The notes beneath the pieces are model-generated. The model was not told the origin of the DNA and did no database searches. It was given only the letters and a program-made list of their open reading frames with translations. This document shows, in pieces, positions 1-7,807 of a stretch of DNA of 48,042 nucleotides (its first letter is position 1; every line of letters begins with the position of its first letter). Source of the stretch: Acidobacteriota bacterium (lineage in GTDB: Bacteria; Acidobacteriota; Terriglobia; Acidiferrales; UBA7541); NCBI GenBank assembly GCA_021812285.1, contig JAKAOH010000009.1, positions 1 through 48,042 of the forward strand, read 5' to 3'. The translations under genes and the position numbers were made by a program.

Positions 1-340
1 CGAGGCGGTGTCTGCTGTGCGAATCGGCCAGATGGCCGTAGGAGCGGCCAAGCCAGAGGTGATAATCGGAAATCTGCCCGTTGAGCCTGACCGCTTTTTC
101 CTCCTGGGCCGACGCCTGATCAAAATTCCTCAGTTCGTAATAGCAGCGGCCCAGCCAGTAGTAGAGATCGGCGCTGGAGGGTTCGGCGCGGATCGCGCCC
201 TGGAGCGTCTCGGCGGCCTCGGCGAAGTGGCCGGTTTCAAAGAGCTGATGGGCGGTTTCGAGCGGCGAACCGCCCTGGGCCGCGAAACCGCACGTCGCGA
301 GAAGGAAAATGAACGCGGCCGCCAGTGCAAAACGCCGCAT
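1..340 (-). CDS. TPR-repeat protein, N-terminal part (cut by window edge)
   Basis: An open frame runs leftward from ATG at 340 to the window edge without a stop (113 codons seen). It begins with a hydrophobic signal-like segment (about residues 3-21, ending near CGFAAQ), followed by helical TPR-like units with the motifs FETGHFAEAAETL, YYWLGRCYYELRNFDQA and YHLWLGRSYGHLA. It is probably an exported tetratricopeptide scaffold protein. The start overlaps the stop of the upstream HlyD-type gene as TGATG, which implies translational coupling. The segment before the Cys is not a strict lipobox (LATC), so cleavage by signal peptidase I after an A-x-A-like site is also possible. The partner and function are unknown; the pairing suggests an envelope export or efflux unit continuing to the left. 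Confidence 0.75.
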   Translation of the reverse strand, partial: MRRFALAAAFIFLLATCGFAAQGGSPLETAHQLFETGHFAEAAETLQGAIRAEPSSADLYYWLGRCYYELRNFDQASAQEEKAVRLNGQISDYHLWLGRSYGHLADSHSRHRL

Positions 341-1575
341 CAGCGGACTTCCACCGGATGAATTTCCATGCCATCCGAAAGCGGTGCGGCGCTCGGGAGG
401 GCAACGAGTTGTCCCTCGGTCAATCCGGAGCGGATCTCGAAACGGTCGCTGCTGGCGATGCCCACCTGGACGGGCTGGCGGCGCAGGTGGTCGCCATTGA
501 CGACGAGGAGAACGTAACGGTCGCCTTCCTGGCCACGGATGGCGGCGCGAGGAACGACGAGGGCCCCGGTTTTCTGGCCGACGCGGATTTTGACGTCGAC
601 GTTGGTATTCGGGAGCAGACTCTGATCGAGGCTGTTGATCGAGCAGATCGTATCGCCGACTCGCCGATGCCCGTAGGGCACCACCTGCTTGGGCAGGCGT
701 TCCACCGAGCCTTTCCAGGTGTGGCCCGGCAAACCGTCCCACTGGACCCGAACGTAATCGCCGGAGGCGAGCGGGCCCAAATCCACTTCATCCACATAGG
801 CGCGGACGCGAACGTGCCGGAGATCGGCGACCGAGGCGACGGCCTGCCCGATCTGCACGAAATCGCCCGGCTTGAACGACAACGCGTAGACGGTGCCGTC
901 GACCGGGGAAACAACGCGGGTGGACGCCACTTTTTCGCTGAGGTCGCGAATCTGGGCGACGGCCTGCTGAATCTGCAATTGAGCCTGCTCGGCGCTGAAA
1001 GCGGCCTGCCTGGCCAGATCCTTCTTCCGCGCGATGAGATATTCTATGTTGGCCTCAGCTTGCTTCAACTGGAGCTGATTCTGGGCGAGTTCGTCGCGCG
1101 TGGCGGCGTGTTCGCGAACCAGCGTCTCGAGGGCTTGATTCTGGGATTTCAGATGATCGAGCGAAGCCTGGGTCTTCGCGATGTCGCTTGCGAGTTGCGC
1201 CAGGACATCCGGCGGGCCGCCGGCCTCGGCGTATTCGAGTTGGCGCCGGGCAGCGAGAAGATTCTGGCGCGCCAGGGCGAGCTGCGCGCGGGCGGTGCTG
1301 CCATCGAGAACGGCAAGCAGTTGGCCCTTACGCACCGTCTGGCCCTCGACGACGGGTACCGAGGCGACGAACGTATCGAGGCGAGCCCGAAGGACGAATG
1401 GCTGAATCGGTTCCACGGTGCCGTTGGTGGAAATCCAGGATTCAATCTGCCGCTGCTGGACGCGGGTGACGCTGACATCGGGTATGGGACGACGCCCAGC
1501 CCAACCCAGCAGCAGCACCGCGACTGCCGAGGCCGCAATCCCCAGCCCTATCCATGTTCTCCGCCTCACCGTCAT
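340..1575 (-). CDS. HlyD/RND-type periplasmic adaptor (membrane fusion) protein
   Basis: This 411-residue protein has a short basic N-terminus, one membrane segment (about residues 7-26), a lipoyl/barrel-sandwich half (VEGQTVRKGQLLAVLD), a long Gln/Ala-rich coiled-coil hairpin and the second lipoyl half (VVSPVDGTVYALSFKPGDF), then beta-barrel and membrane-proximal domains. That order is typical of MacA/HlyD adaptors, which link an inner-membrane ABC or RND pump to an outer-membrane channel. A TTG 16 codons upstream also fits the frame. ATG at 1575 is preferred because it directly precedes the basic stretch and membrane helix, with a GGAG 15 nt upstream. The TPR gene downstream is overlapped by 1 nt. 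The pump itself is probably outside the window. Confidence 0.85.
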   Translation of the reverse strand: MTVRRRTWIGLGIAASAVAVLLLGWAGRRPIPDVSVTRVQQRQIESWISTNGTVEPIQPFVLRARLDTFVASVPVVEGQTVRKGQLLAVLDGSTARAQLALARQNLLAARRQLEYAEAGGPPDVLAQLASDIAKTQASLDHLKSQNQALETLVREHAATRDELAQNQLQLKQAEANIEYLIARKKDLARQAAFSAEQAQLQIQQAVAQIRDLSEKVASTRVVSPVDGTVYALSFKPGDFVQIGQAVASVADLRHVRVRAYVDEVDLGPLASGDYVRVQWDGLPGHTWKGSVERLPKQVVPYGHRRVGDTICSINSLDQSLLPNTNVDVKIRVGQKTGALVVPRAAIRGQEGDRYVLLVVNGDHLRRQPVQVGIASSDRFEIRSGLTEGQLVALPSAAPLSDGMEIHPVEVR

Positions 1576-1662
1576 GCGCTTGGGGCCATTCTCCGGAGTG
1601 CAGTCAAACGGTGATTCTAACAAACACGTTCCCGCTTGCCTACGGCGACCCTTTCTAAAGGA

Positions 1663-1671
1663 TGCTATATT
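1663..1671 (+). promoter_or_regulatory. possible extended -10 promoter for the receiver-like gene
   Basis: TGCTATATT fits an extended -10 (TGn plus TATATT) with no convincing -35. Initiation about 7 nt downstream would fall at roughly 1678, only about 5 nt before ATG 1683, so the transcript would be nearly leaderless. No other sequence evidence supports it. Confidence 0.3.
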
Positions 1672-1682
1672 GCAAGCTCGGG

Positions 1683-2024
1683 ATGCCGATGGTCTTCATC
1701 GTGGCGCGCGATTGGCCCTTACGCGCGCTGGTTCGGGCGGAATTGCGCCAAAAGGGCATCGAGGCGCTCGGGATGCAAATGGCGGCGGAAGTCGGCCAGC
1801 GCATCGCGGCGGGTATGGTGCCTTCCGCGGTGGTCCTGGAAGCGGGAGAAGAAGTGGAACCGGGAATGGAATTGCTTGCCCGACGCGTGCCGATGGTGGT
1901 GGTCGCGTCGGCGGCGGGACGGAACGTTTGGCCGAAGAGGGCGGCGGTGGTGCTGCGGAAACCGCTGCGAATCGGCGAAGTCGCCGACGCGGTGATCCAA
2001 CTGCTCGGCGGCGTGCGCGCCTGA
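1683..2024 (+). CDS. stand-alone degenerate receiver (REC-like) domain protein
   Basis: This 113-residue protein has the alternating beta/alpha pattern of a CheY-type receiver: VFIVARD (strand 1), SAVVLEAG (strand 3), VPMVVVAS (strand 4) and AVVLRKP (strand 5). The conserved Lys (K93) and a Ser at the Thr/Ser switch position (S76) are present. The acidic pair of strand 1 is reduced to RD, and the phospho-accepting Asp is replaced by Glu (E53). There is no output domain. It is read as a pseudo-receiver that cannot be phosphorylated normally, with the Glu possibly mimicking the active state. Start ATG 1683 is chosen over an in-frame ATG at 1662 because it fits the first strand. ATG 1689 is also possible. 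It may act through protein-protein contacts; no kinase gene is nearby. Confidence 0.6.
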   Translation: MPMVFIVARDWPLRALVRAELRQKGIEALGMQMAAEVGQRIAAGMVPSAVVLEAGEEVEPGMELLARRVPMVVVASAAGRNVWPKRAAVVLRKPLRIGEVADAVIQLLGGVRA

Positions 2025-2049
2025 CGGCAGACGCCAGGGGCAAGACGCA

Positions 2050-2078
2050 TTTTGCTGCGGCGCGATTTTCGCTACAAT
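2050..2078 (+). promoter_or_regulatory. candidate sigma70-type promoter for the YjbQ-family gene
   Basis: A good -10 (TACAAT, 2073-2078) follows TTTTGC (2050-2055) at 17 nt, or TTGCTG (2052-2057) at 15 nt. The gene's ATG is 52 nt downstream and has a clear AAGGAG ribosome binding site. Confidence 0.45.
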
Positions 2079-2130
2079 CGTCCGCTCAGCGCGCGATGCG
2101 CGCCTTTCCAACCTCCAAGGAGCCGGCGGC

Positions 2131-2544
2131 ATGAAAACGTACACCGAATACCTGACCATCCATACCAGCGAGCTGCGGGAGATCCGCGCGATCACCGAAG
2201 ACGTGAAGGCGGCGCTGAAGAAGTGCGAGCTGACCGACGGAATCGTTTCCGTCTGCGCGCTGCACGCGAACGCGGCGGTGACGCTCGGCCTGAATGAGCC
2301 GAATTTTTTCGCCGATTTCTGGGCGTGGCTCGATGGGTTGGCTCCGGCGCGGGAGGATTACAAGCTGGGGCGTGGATTCGAGTCGAACCCGGCGACGGTG
2401 CTTCAATCCATTCTGGCGGGAGCGCAAACCACGCTGTCGTTCACCGAAGGGCGTCTGGACCTGGGGCCCTGGCAGGAACTGCTGTACGTCGAAATCGACG
2501 GCCAGCGGCCCAAGCGCGTCGCGCTGAAATTCCTGGGACTGTAA
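2131..2544 (+). CDS. YjbQ/UPF0047-family protein, divergent
   Basis: This 137-residue protein matches the YjbQ (UPF0047) fold throughout: the TDGIVSVCALHANAAVTL strand-turn, the LNEP segment, and the C-terminal EGRLDLGPWQELLYVEIDG block, the counterpart of G-R-x-x-x-G-x-W-Q in the family. Family members form trimers with a metal bound by three histidines, and some have weak thiamine-phosphate synthase activity. H45 of the HT/HA motif is kept here. The second His (family Y-x-H) is Leu79, and the third (family S/A-H-I/L) is Val90. The metal site is therefore probably lost and enzymatic activity is doubtful. AAGGAG sits 9 nt before ATG 2131. It is a single-gene unit. Confidence 0.85.
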   Translation: MKTYTEYLTIHTSELREIRAITEDVKAALKKCELTDGIVSVCALHANAAVTLGLNEPNFFADFWAWLDGLAPAREDYKLGRGFESNPATVLQSILAGAQTTLSFTEGRLDLGPWQELLYVEIDGQRPKRVALKFLGL

Positions 2545-2647
2545 AGGGCCCGCTTCCACGCGTGGCGGCTGGCGAGGACGGGTGACCCTCGCCATTTACT
2601 TTGCCAAGCCCGTTCTGCTACGGTGGGAGCGGGAGAAAACACCGAGC

Positions 2648-3118
2648 ATGGCATCGTCGCTGCCCAGCCTCTTTAAACCGGAGCCGATCAGCAACCGTGG
2701 AAAATACTTCAAGTACGCGACGCTGATCGTGGTGGTGTGCTTGATTCTGGGCGGAACGTTATGGTTTCTGTTCCGTTTCCATTCCGAAGAGGAAACGGTG
2801 CGGACGTTCATGGAAAACGTCGTCCATGGCCGTTACCAGCAGGCGTACCAGATGTGGAAAGCTGGCGCGAGCTACCAATACAGCGATTTCCTGCAGGATT
2901 GGGGACCCACGGGCTACTACGGGCCCGTGCGCAGCTACCGGATCGTGACCGCCCACGAACCGCCGGGAGCATCGGGCGTGATCGTGGTCGTGGACGTGAG
3001 CCCGTTCGTTCCCTTCCCGGGCGAAAGCGATTACGAAAAGGCGCGACAGACGAAAGAAGCACGGCTGTGGGTGCAGTTCAGCGACCAGAGCATTTCCGAC
3101 GCGCCGAAATTCTTCTGA
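2648..3118 (+). CDS. small membrane-anchored protein of unknown function
   Basis: This 156-residue protein has a cytoplasmic N-terminus of about 25 residues, one strong membrane helix (YATLIVVVCLILGGTLWFLF) and a soluble C-terminal domain of about 110 residues. The start of that domain (EEETVRTFMENVVHGRYQQAYQMW) resembles the helix-plus-cone beginnings of NTF2-like or DUF4864-like folds, but no family is confidently assigned. ATG 2648 is preferred over the longer frame because the segment before it is not conserved-looking and GGGAG lies upstream. It faces the heptosyltransferase gene tail to tail, with only 6 nt between the stops. Confidence 0.7.
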   Translation: MASSLPSLFKPEPISNRGKYFKYATLIVVVCLILGGTLWFLFRFHSEEETVRTFMENVVHGRYQQAYQMWKAGASYQYSDFLQDWGPTGYYGPVRSYRIVTAHEPPGASGVIVVVDVSPFVPFPGESDYEKARQTKEARLWVQFSDQSISDAPKFF

Positions 3119-3124
3119 AAGATT

Positions 3125-4198
3125 TTATCGCGACGTTTCCGCAAGCAGTTCCCGGCAAGCTCGTTCCACCTGATCCACCGTCACCGACAAAATGCAGCGC
3201 GGCTCCGCGAACGCGTAACAGCGGTCGCCGCGGCAGGGGCGGCATGGAAAACCATTGAGGACGACGCGCGACGCTGTGGCCCACGGACGCCAATAGACCG
3301 GCGTGCTCGAACCGAAGATTTCGACCACCGGGCAGCCGGCGGCAGCTGCCACGTGCGTGGGACCGGTGTCGTGGCCGACGAAAAGGCGGGCGCGAGAGAG
3401 GAGCGCGATGAGTTCGCGCAAATCGAGGCCGCTCAAGGTGACGACGGAAGCGGGCATCAGACGCGCGGCTTCGGCTTCGAGCGAGCGCTCGCCGGGGCCG
3501 AGCAGCAGAATGGGAACCAGATGGTGTTCTCCGGCGAGCGATTCCGCGAGTGGAGCGAAACGCTCGAACGGCCAGCGGCGCGTGTCAAAAGCGGCGCCGG
3601 GCTGGAGCAAGGCGTAGGGACGGCCGGGCTCGACGCCGCGCGTTGCGAGATGGGATTCGACGCGAGCCAGCGCATCCGGCTGCGCGTAGACTCGCGCGGG
3701 CGGAACGGGGCCGCGCGGAAGACCGATCCACCAGAGCTGCGTCAGGCGATGCTCGGCGGTGTGCACGCCGCGATCGCCGAAAAATTCCTGCGGACCGGGA
3801 ACGAGGACATTCGCAAGAAACGGGAATTGGCTGCGCCGCCAGGCGACGCGAACCGGAGCGAAGGACGCCGCGGCGAGCAAGGCGCTCCGCGGTCCGCCGT
3901 GCTGATTGAGCACGACGGGAAAACGGCGGAGCGCCAGACGCAACGCCGTTTGGGCGAAATCGGGCACGGGAAAAATGTCGGCAACGGCGGGATTGCATTC
4001 GAGAACGGGGGCGAAAGCCGGCTCAACGGCGACGACGATGCGCAGATCGGGACGCCATGCGTGGAGCGCCTGAATGGCCGGAACGGTCAGAACGACGTCG
4101 CCCAGCGAGCGCAAGCGCAGAAACAGAATTTCCGCCGCAGGTGCGAGGCCGGGAAGAATTTCGGCAGGTCTATTCGCCTTCAATGCGGGCTTCGTCAA
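3125..4198 (-). CDS. glycosyltransferase family 9 (ADP-heptose:LPS heptosyltransferase-like)
   Basis: This 357-residue GT-B enzyme carries the family 9 signature at both ends. The N-terminal domain has LRLRSLGDVVLTVPAIQAL. The C-terminal nucleotide-sugar half has ALLQPGAAFDTRRWPFERFA and FVGHDTGPTHVAAAAGCPVVEIFGS. GT9 enzymes add heptose or related sugars to lipopolysaccharide core at the inner face of the inner membrane; the actual donor cannot be read from sequence. A Cys cluster (CRPCRGDRC) follows the conserved region. The start overlaps the 3' end of the Trm112-like gene by 29 nt, so the two are probably co-translated. Confidence 0.88.
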   Translation of the reverse strand: MTKPALKANRPAEILPGLAPAAEILFLRLRSLGDVVLTVPAIQALHAWRPDLRIVVAVEPAFAPVLECNPAVADIFPVPDFAQTALRLALRRFPVVLNQHGGPRSALLAAASFAPVRVAWRRSQFPFLANVLVPGPQEFFGDRGVHTAEHRLTQLWWIGLPRGPVPPARVYAQPDALARVESHLATRGVEPGRPYALLQPGAAFDTRRWPFERFAPLAESLAGEHHLVPILLLGPGERSLEAEAARLMPASVVTLSGLDLRELIALLSRARLFVGHDTGPTHVAAAAGCPVVEIFGSSTPVYWRPWATASRVVLNGFPCRPCRGDRCYAFAEPRCILSVTVDQVERACRELLAETSR

Positions 4199-4343
4199 CG
4201 ATCATCGTCGGGATGCCGTCGCGAATCGGATAGACGCGCCGGCATTCCGGACATTTCAAGCCTTGCTCATCCGGCGTGAGCTGAACGGGCGCCTTGCACA
4301 ACGGGCAGACGAGGATTTCCAGCAGTTCCTTGTTGATGGCCAC
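4170..4343 (-). CDS. Trm112-like zinc-ribbon protein (YcaR type)
   Basis: This 57-residue protein has two CxxC knuckles (CPLC near residue 13 and CPEC near residue 31), followed by YPIRDGIPTMIVDEAR, the hallmark end of bacterial Trm112/YcaR proteins. In eukaryotes and archaea Trm112 activates methyltransferases; the bacterial role is unsettled, and such genes often sit beside LPS genes such as lpxK. GTG at 4343 is chosen because GGGGAGG stands just upstream and the family begins with a similar short sequence. The longer frame adds a low-complexity Arg-rich stretch that is not family-like. It lies upstream of, and overlaps, the GT9 gene. Confidence 0.85.
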   Translation of the reverse strand: MAINKELLEILVCPLCKAPVQLTPDEQGLKCPECRRVYPIRDGIPTMIVDEARIEGE

Positions 4344-4438
4344 CGGCAAACCTCCCCTCCGCGAGCGAATTCGCCTGACTTTACCAAAGCGGAGGGCGCC
4401 ACCACAAGGAGCGCCGCGCGCCGGCCGGCGCGGAGCGG

Positions 4439-6547
4439 CTAGAGCGTGGCGAGACGCAATTCGATTTCGGCGTTCCACGGCGCGGCGCCTGTCGCGAGGT
4501 GAAGCGGCCAAAGCGCAAGGATTTGCGAGCCCTGATAGACGCGTTCAAAGCCGTCTTCCGATTCCGAGACGGTTTCGATGGGCGCGATCCAGAGTTCGGT
4601 AGCGCCGGGTGCGGAGATTTCGACGGCCAGGCGTTTCCATTCGTCCACCAGACGCAGCGAGTCGCCGGGAACGACTCCTTGCCAGCCAAGCGGATGCCGC
4701 TCGGAGCCGAAGGCGAAATACCGGTCGTCGCTCGCGGGGGCCAGGCGATTCAGCACCAGCTCGATTCCGGCGCGGCAATGGATTTCGGTTCCTTCGAGCG
4801 GCACGAGCGAAACGGCTGCGTGGATCGCGGCTTCCGATCCGTGGGAACGAAAACGGAAGGTTTTGGCGCAGCGGGCGCGCGCGGCGGCGACGGGATCGAA
4901 CGACACTTCGGCTTCGAGTTCGGCGCTGGCGGCCGAAGCGCGCTCCAGGCGGAAAGCGGCGCCGGCTGGCTCCGGGGCTTCGCCGAGCGCGAGCGCCGCG
5001 TAATCGCCGGACTGTTTTTCCTCGCCGAAAACGAGCAAGCGAAAGGGATTGCGCCGCCAGCGATCGTAGCGGAGCAGACGTTCGAGACCGGGCTCCTTGA
5101 CGCGGACGCGGTCGTGGATGGAAGCGACCTGCGAACCGCTGTTCGCCGAGGCTCGCGCCAGATGCGAGTGGTAGGCTTCCGGCCGGCGCGCGATCGAATT
5201 CACCAGCACGGCTCCGGCGGCGCGGAAATCGAGCGCAGCAAGCGTAGCGCCGTCGGAGGGATCGAGGAGCGCGGAAAAGGCGCCAGCGGTGAAATAGAGT
5301 TCGCCGTGCTCGGGCGAGCCGAGGCCGTCGCGGCGGACGCGGGCGGGGGCATGGTCGCCATCGAGGAGGCGCTCGGCTTCGACGAGTTCGCCGGCGACGG
5401 AATCACGCAGATGCGGCGAATAAAGACCGCCGAAAATGCCATGCCAATAGGCGTCGTTGCATTGGGCGCGAAGCAGGTGGACGCGCGCCCGATCGAGCCG
5501 GTCGGGATCGGAGCGGGAGAGCACGGTCGAGCGCGCCCGGAGCCGGCGCGAAACGTGTTCCATTTTCCTCACCAGAAGATCCGCTTCGGGGTATTTCACC
5601 AGGAATCCGCGCCATGTGCCCCGGCGCAGCGAACGCTGAACGTCGGGACGCCCGGCGAATTCGGCAACGAGCGATTCGACGCGCAGGCGCGCAGGCGTTG
5701 GCAGCGACCATTCCATCATTTCGCTGTAGGAGGCGGTGGGCAGCGCCGCACGGCCGAGCGGCGGGCTGACCCGGCGAAATTCGGCGGGCGTCGAAACGGC
5801 CAGCCAATCCGCGTTCGCCTCGAGCGCGGCGAAGAAACGATCCAGCCAGCCGTTGGTGTAGCAGTGGTCGTGCGTGCCGGGCCAGGAGCCGAATTTTTCC
5901 AGATCGTCGCCCATCGCCGCCAGGCCGCTGGGATGAACGCGGGAAGCGCCGCGCAGAAATTCGACGGTATCCTCGACCTCGTGGAAGGGAATGAAATAGC
6001 GCAGATTTTCGAGCCCGGGGAAAACGTCGATGCCGGCGTCGAGATCCTCCACGCGGTAGTAGCCGAAAAGCTGATCGGGTTCGAAACCCGCGAGAAGGAA
6101 ATGATTATCGTCCACGAGCGTGTAGCCGACGCCGGCCGAACCGAAGGACTGCGGCAGATGCGGCTCCCAGACGCGCTCGGTGAGCCAGGCGCCCTGGGGC
6201 CGGACGGCGAAACGCCGCTGGAGGAATTCCTCCATGCGGCGAATCTGCGCGAGGCGATCGGCGTGAGGAATCGAAATCAGAATCGGTTCGTAGAAACCGC
6301 CACCGACGAGTTCAACTTGACCGCGTTCGACAAAACCCCGCAGGCGATCGAGGCAATCGGGATGGCGGCTTTCGAGCCATTCCCAGAGCGGGCCGGAAAA
6401 ATGCAGGCCCACGTGCACGCCAGGATGACGTTCGAGCGGATCGAGGAACGGCAAATAGCACTGCCGATAGGCGCGCTCGAAAACGTCCTCGAAATTCCCC
6501 ACCGGCTGATGCGCATGCAGCAAAAGGACCAGATGAAACCGGCTCAA
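4439..6547 (-). CDS. glycoside hydrolase family 57 protein (4-alpha-glucanotransferase/alpha-amylase type)
   Basis: This 702-residue enzyme opens with the GH57 hallmark LLLHAHQPVGNF. It contains GAWLTERVWEP, whose Glu matches the catalytic nucleophile, and GDDLEKFGSWPGT, whose Asp region supplies the acid/base. The two C-terminal beta domains are of the DUF1925/DUF1926 type seen in Thermococcus 4-alpha-glucanotransferase. It probably disproportionates or trims alpha-1,4-glucan (glycogen or maltodextrin) in the cytoplasm, as no signal peptide is present. The TTG start at 6547 is supported by AGGGGG 7 nt upstream and by overlap with the preceding stop as TTGA. The upstream in-frame ATG at 6607 would lie inside the neighbouring gene. 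Confidence 0.88.
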   Translation of the reverse strand: MSRFHLVLLLHAHQPVGNFEDVFERAYRQCYLPFLDPLERHPGVHVGLHFSGPLWEWLESRHPDCLDRLRGFVERGQVELVGGGFYEPILISIPHADRLAQIRRMEEFLQRRFAVRPQGAWLTERVWEPHLPQSFGSAGVGYTLVDDNHFLLAGFEPDQLFGYYRVEDLDAGIDVFPGLENLRYFIPFHEVEDTVEFLRGASRVHPSGLAAMGDDLEKFGSWPGTHDHCYTNGWLDRFFAALEANADWLAVSTPAEFRRVSPPLGRAALPTASYSEMMEWSLPTPARLRVESLVAEFAGRPDVQRSLRRGTWRGFLVKYPEADLLVRKMEHVSRRLRARSTVLSRSDPDRLDRARVHLLRAQCNDAYWHGIFGGLYSPHLRDSVAGELVEAERLLDGDHAPARVRRDGLGSPEHGELYFTAGAFSALLDPSDGATLAALDFRAAGAVLVNSIARRPEAYHSHLARASANSGSQVASIHDRVRVKEPGLERLLRYDRWRRNPFRLLVFGEEKQSGDYAALALGEAPEPAGAAFRLERASAASAELEAEVSFDPVAAARARCAKTFRFRSHGSEAAIHAAVSLVPLEGTEIHCRAGIELVLNRLAPASDDRYFAFGSERHPLGWQGVVPGDSLRLVDEWKRLAVEISAPGATELWIAPIETVSESEDGFERVYQGSQILALWPLHLATGAAPWNAEIELRLATL

Positions 6548-7236
6548 GCGACTTCCCCCTTTTCCCCGCGCAAAATTTCCTGGTGCACACCCCCCGCCGC
6601 GGCCCAAAGCGCAAGGCGCTCGGCGACGCTGTCGAGCGCATGTTCGATTTGGGTGGGCGATGCGGGCGCGGGCGCGAAAATGACGATGGCGGCCGCGTGC
6701 GTTTCCCCGGTAACCATGGTACGCGTGGAATCGCTGATGGGGCTGCCGAACGGCCCCTCGGCGTCAGCCAGGACGGGACGGCCGGCCAGATGCCAGACGC
6801 GGCGCCCGATGCCGTGATACGTCTCGCCGGCGACGCCGAGACGAAATTCAACGGGCGGCGAGACGTGGTCGCGGTCGTAGCAGCCGTACGGCCAGCCGGT
6901 TTCGATCGAACCGAGGTTGACGATGTCCACCACGTTTGAAACGAACGAGATTCCCTTCCCCTGTGCGACGCGCCTCAGCAACGCCTCCGACGACGGCCGG
7001 TATTTCGACGGGTCGAGTCCCCAATCGCGAAACATCGCTCGAACGGCGCGGGCCGTCGGGTCTTGCGCCAGGGCTTCGACAGTCAGCTGCCGCGCCAATT
7101 TTCCCGCAACGCCGGCAAGCTCGTCGCGCAGGCCAGGCGGAGCCGGCTGTACGTGAACGTCGTCGGCTTCGACCAGACCCAGGCTGACCGAACCGAGCCG
7201 GATGCGAATGGACATCATGGGAACGCGAAATTCCAT
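6544..7236 (-). CDS. B3/4-domain protein (PheRS-beta editing-domain homologue)
   Basis: This 230-residue protein contains the B3/4 fold found in the beta subunit of phenylalanyl-tRNA synthetase. Recognisable parts are KYRPSSEALLRRV, the VSNVVDIVNLGSIETGWPYGCYD segment, and GETYHGIGRRVWHLAGRPVLADAEGPFGSPISDSTRT. Free-standing relatives are thought to edit or deacylate tRNA or to act on amino-acid-like substrates, but most are uncharacterised. ATG 7236 is used; ATG 7215 is an equally plausible start because no clear ribosome binding site decides. The stop overlaps the GH57 TTG start, so the two are translationally coupled, although the functional link between a tRNA-editing fold and glucan metabolism is not obvious. 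Confidence 0.78.
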   Translation of the reverse strand: MEFRVPMMSIRIRLGSVSLGLVEADDVHVQPAPPGLRDELAGVAGKLARQLTVEALAQDPTARAVRAMFRDWGLDPSKYRPSSEALLRRVAQGKGISFVSNVVDIVNLGSIETGWPYGCYDRDHVSPPVEFRLGVAGETYHGIGRRVWHLAGRPVLADAEGPFGSPISDSTRTMVTGETHAAAIVIFAPAPASPTQIEHALDSVAERLALWAAAGGVHQEILRGEKGEVA

Positions 7237-7363
7237 CATCGCGGGAAGCGGCTTTGGCGTCAACCGGCGAGGAACGGGGGCGGGAAAAAAATTTCACGAG
7301 AACGGAACGGAGAGGGCGCGGCGCGCGTCTACCCTAACAGCGCGGGGGATTGGGAGCCATGAT

Positions 7364-7762
7364 TTGACGCACGGGGCCAATACTGGATTCTTGCGCGGCG
7401 TCGAGGAGTTCAATCGCGGGGAATTTTTCCAGGCGCATGAGACGTGGGAAACGCTGTGGCTGGGCGCCGACGGCGCGGAAAAACTCTTCCTGCAAGCAGT
7501 GATTCAGATCGCCGCGGCGTTTCACCACTGGCGGCGCGGAAATCGGCAGGGAACGCTTTCGCTGTTGCGAAGGGCGACGGTGGCTCTCGGTGACTTCCCT
7601 CGCTCCTACCGCGGCATTCAGCTGGGACGGCTACGGCGGGAAACCGTTCACTGGGTGGAGATCCTGGACCGCCGCGGAATTCCGCGCGCGCTGCCCCGCA
7701 TTCAGAGCGTTTCCCAACCGCGGCAAAGGAGCGGCGCAACGCCACGCCATGCGAGCGTTTAG
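7364..7762 (+). CDS. DUF309-family protein
   Basis: This 132-residue all-helical protein carries the DUF309 signature: GVEEFNRGEFFQAHETWETLW, then EKLFLQAVIQIAAAFHHWRRGN. The family is widespread and of unknown function. The conserved F-E/Q-A-H-E-x-W-E motif looks like a ligand or metal pocket. TTG 7364 is chosen because GGGAG lies 8 nt upstream and the motif then begins near residue 10. The longer frame from 7202 would read through the divergent B3/4 gene and has an unlikely basic leader. The Rrf2 gene follows 45 nt downstream in the same direction. Confidence 0.82.
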   Translation: MTHGANTGFLRGVEEFNRGEFFQAHETWETLWLGADGAEKLFLQAVIQIAAAFHHWRRGNRQGTLSLLRRATVALGDFPRSYRGIQLGRLRRETVHWVEILDRRGIPRALPRIQSVSQPRQRSGATPRHASV

Positions 7763-7807
7763 ACCTCTTTGGAGGGTGTGTCTATCTTTCAGGAACGGGG
7801 ACGTCTG

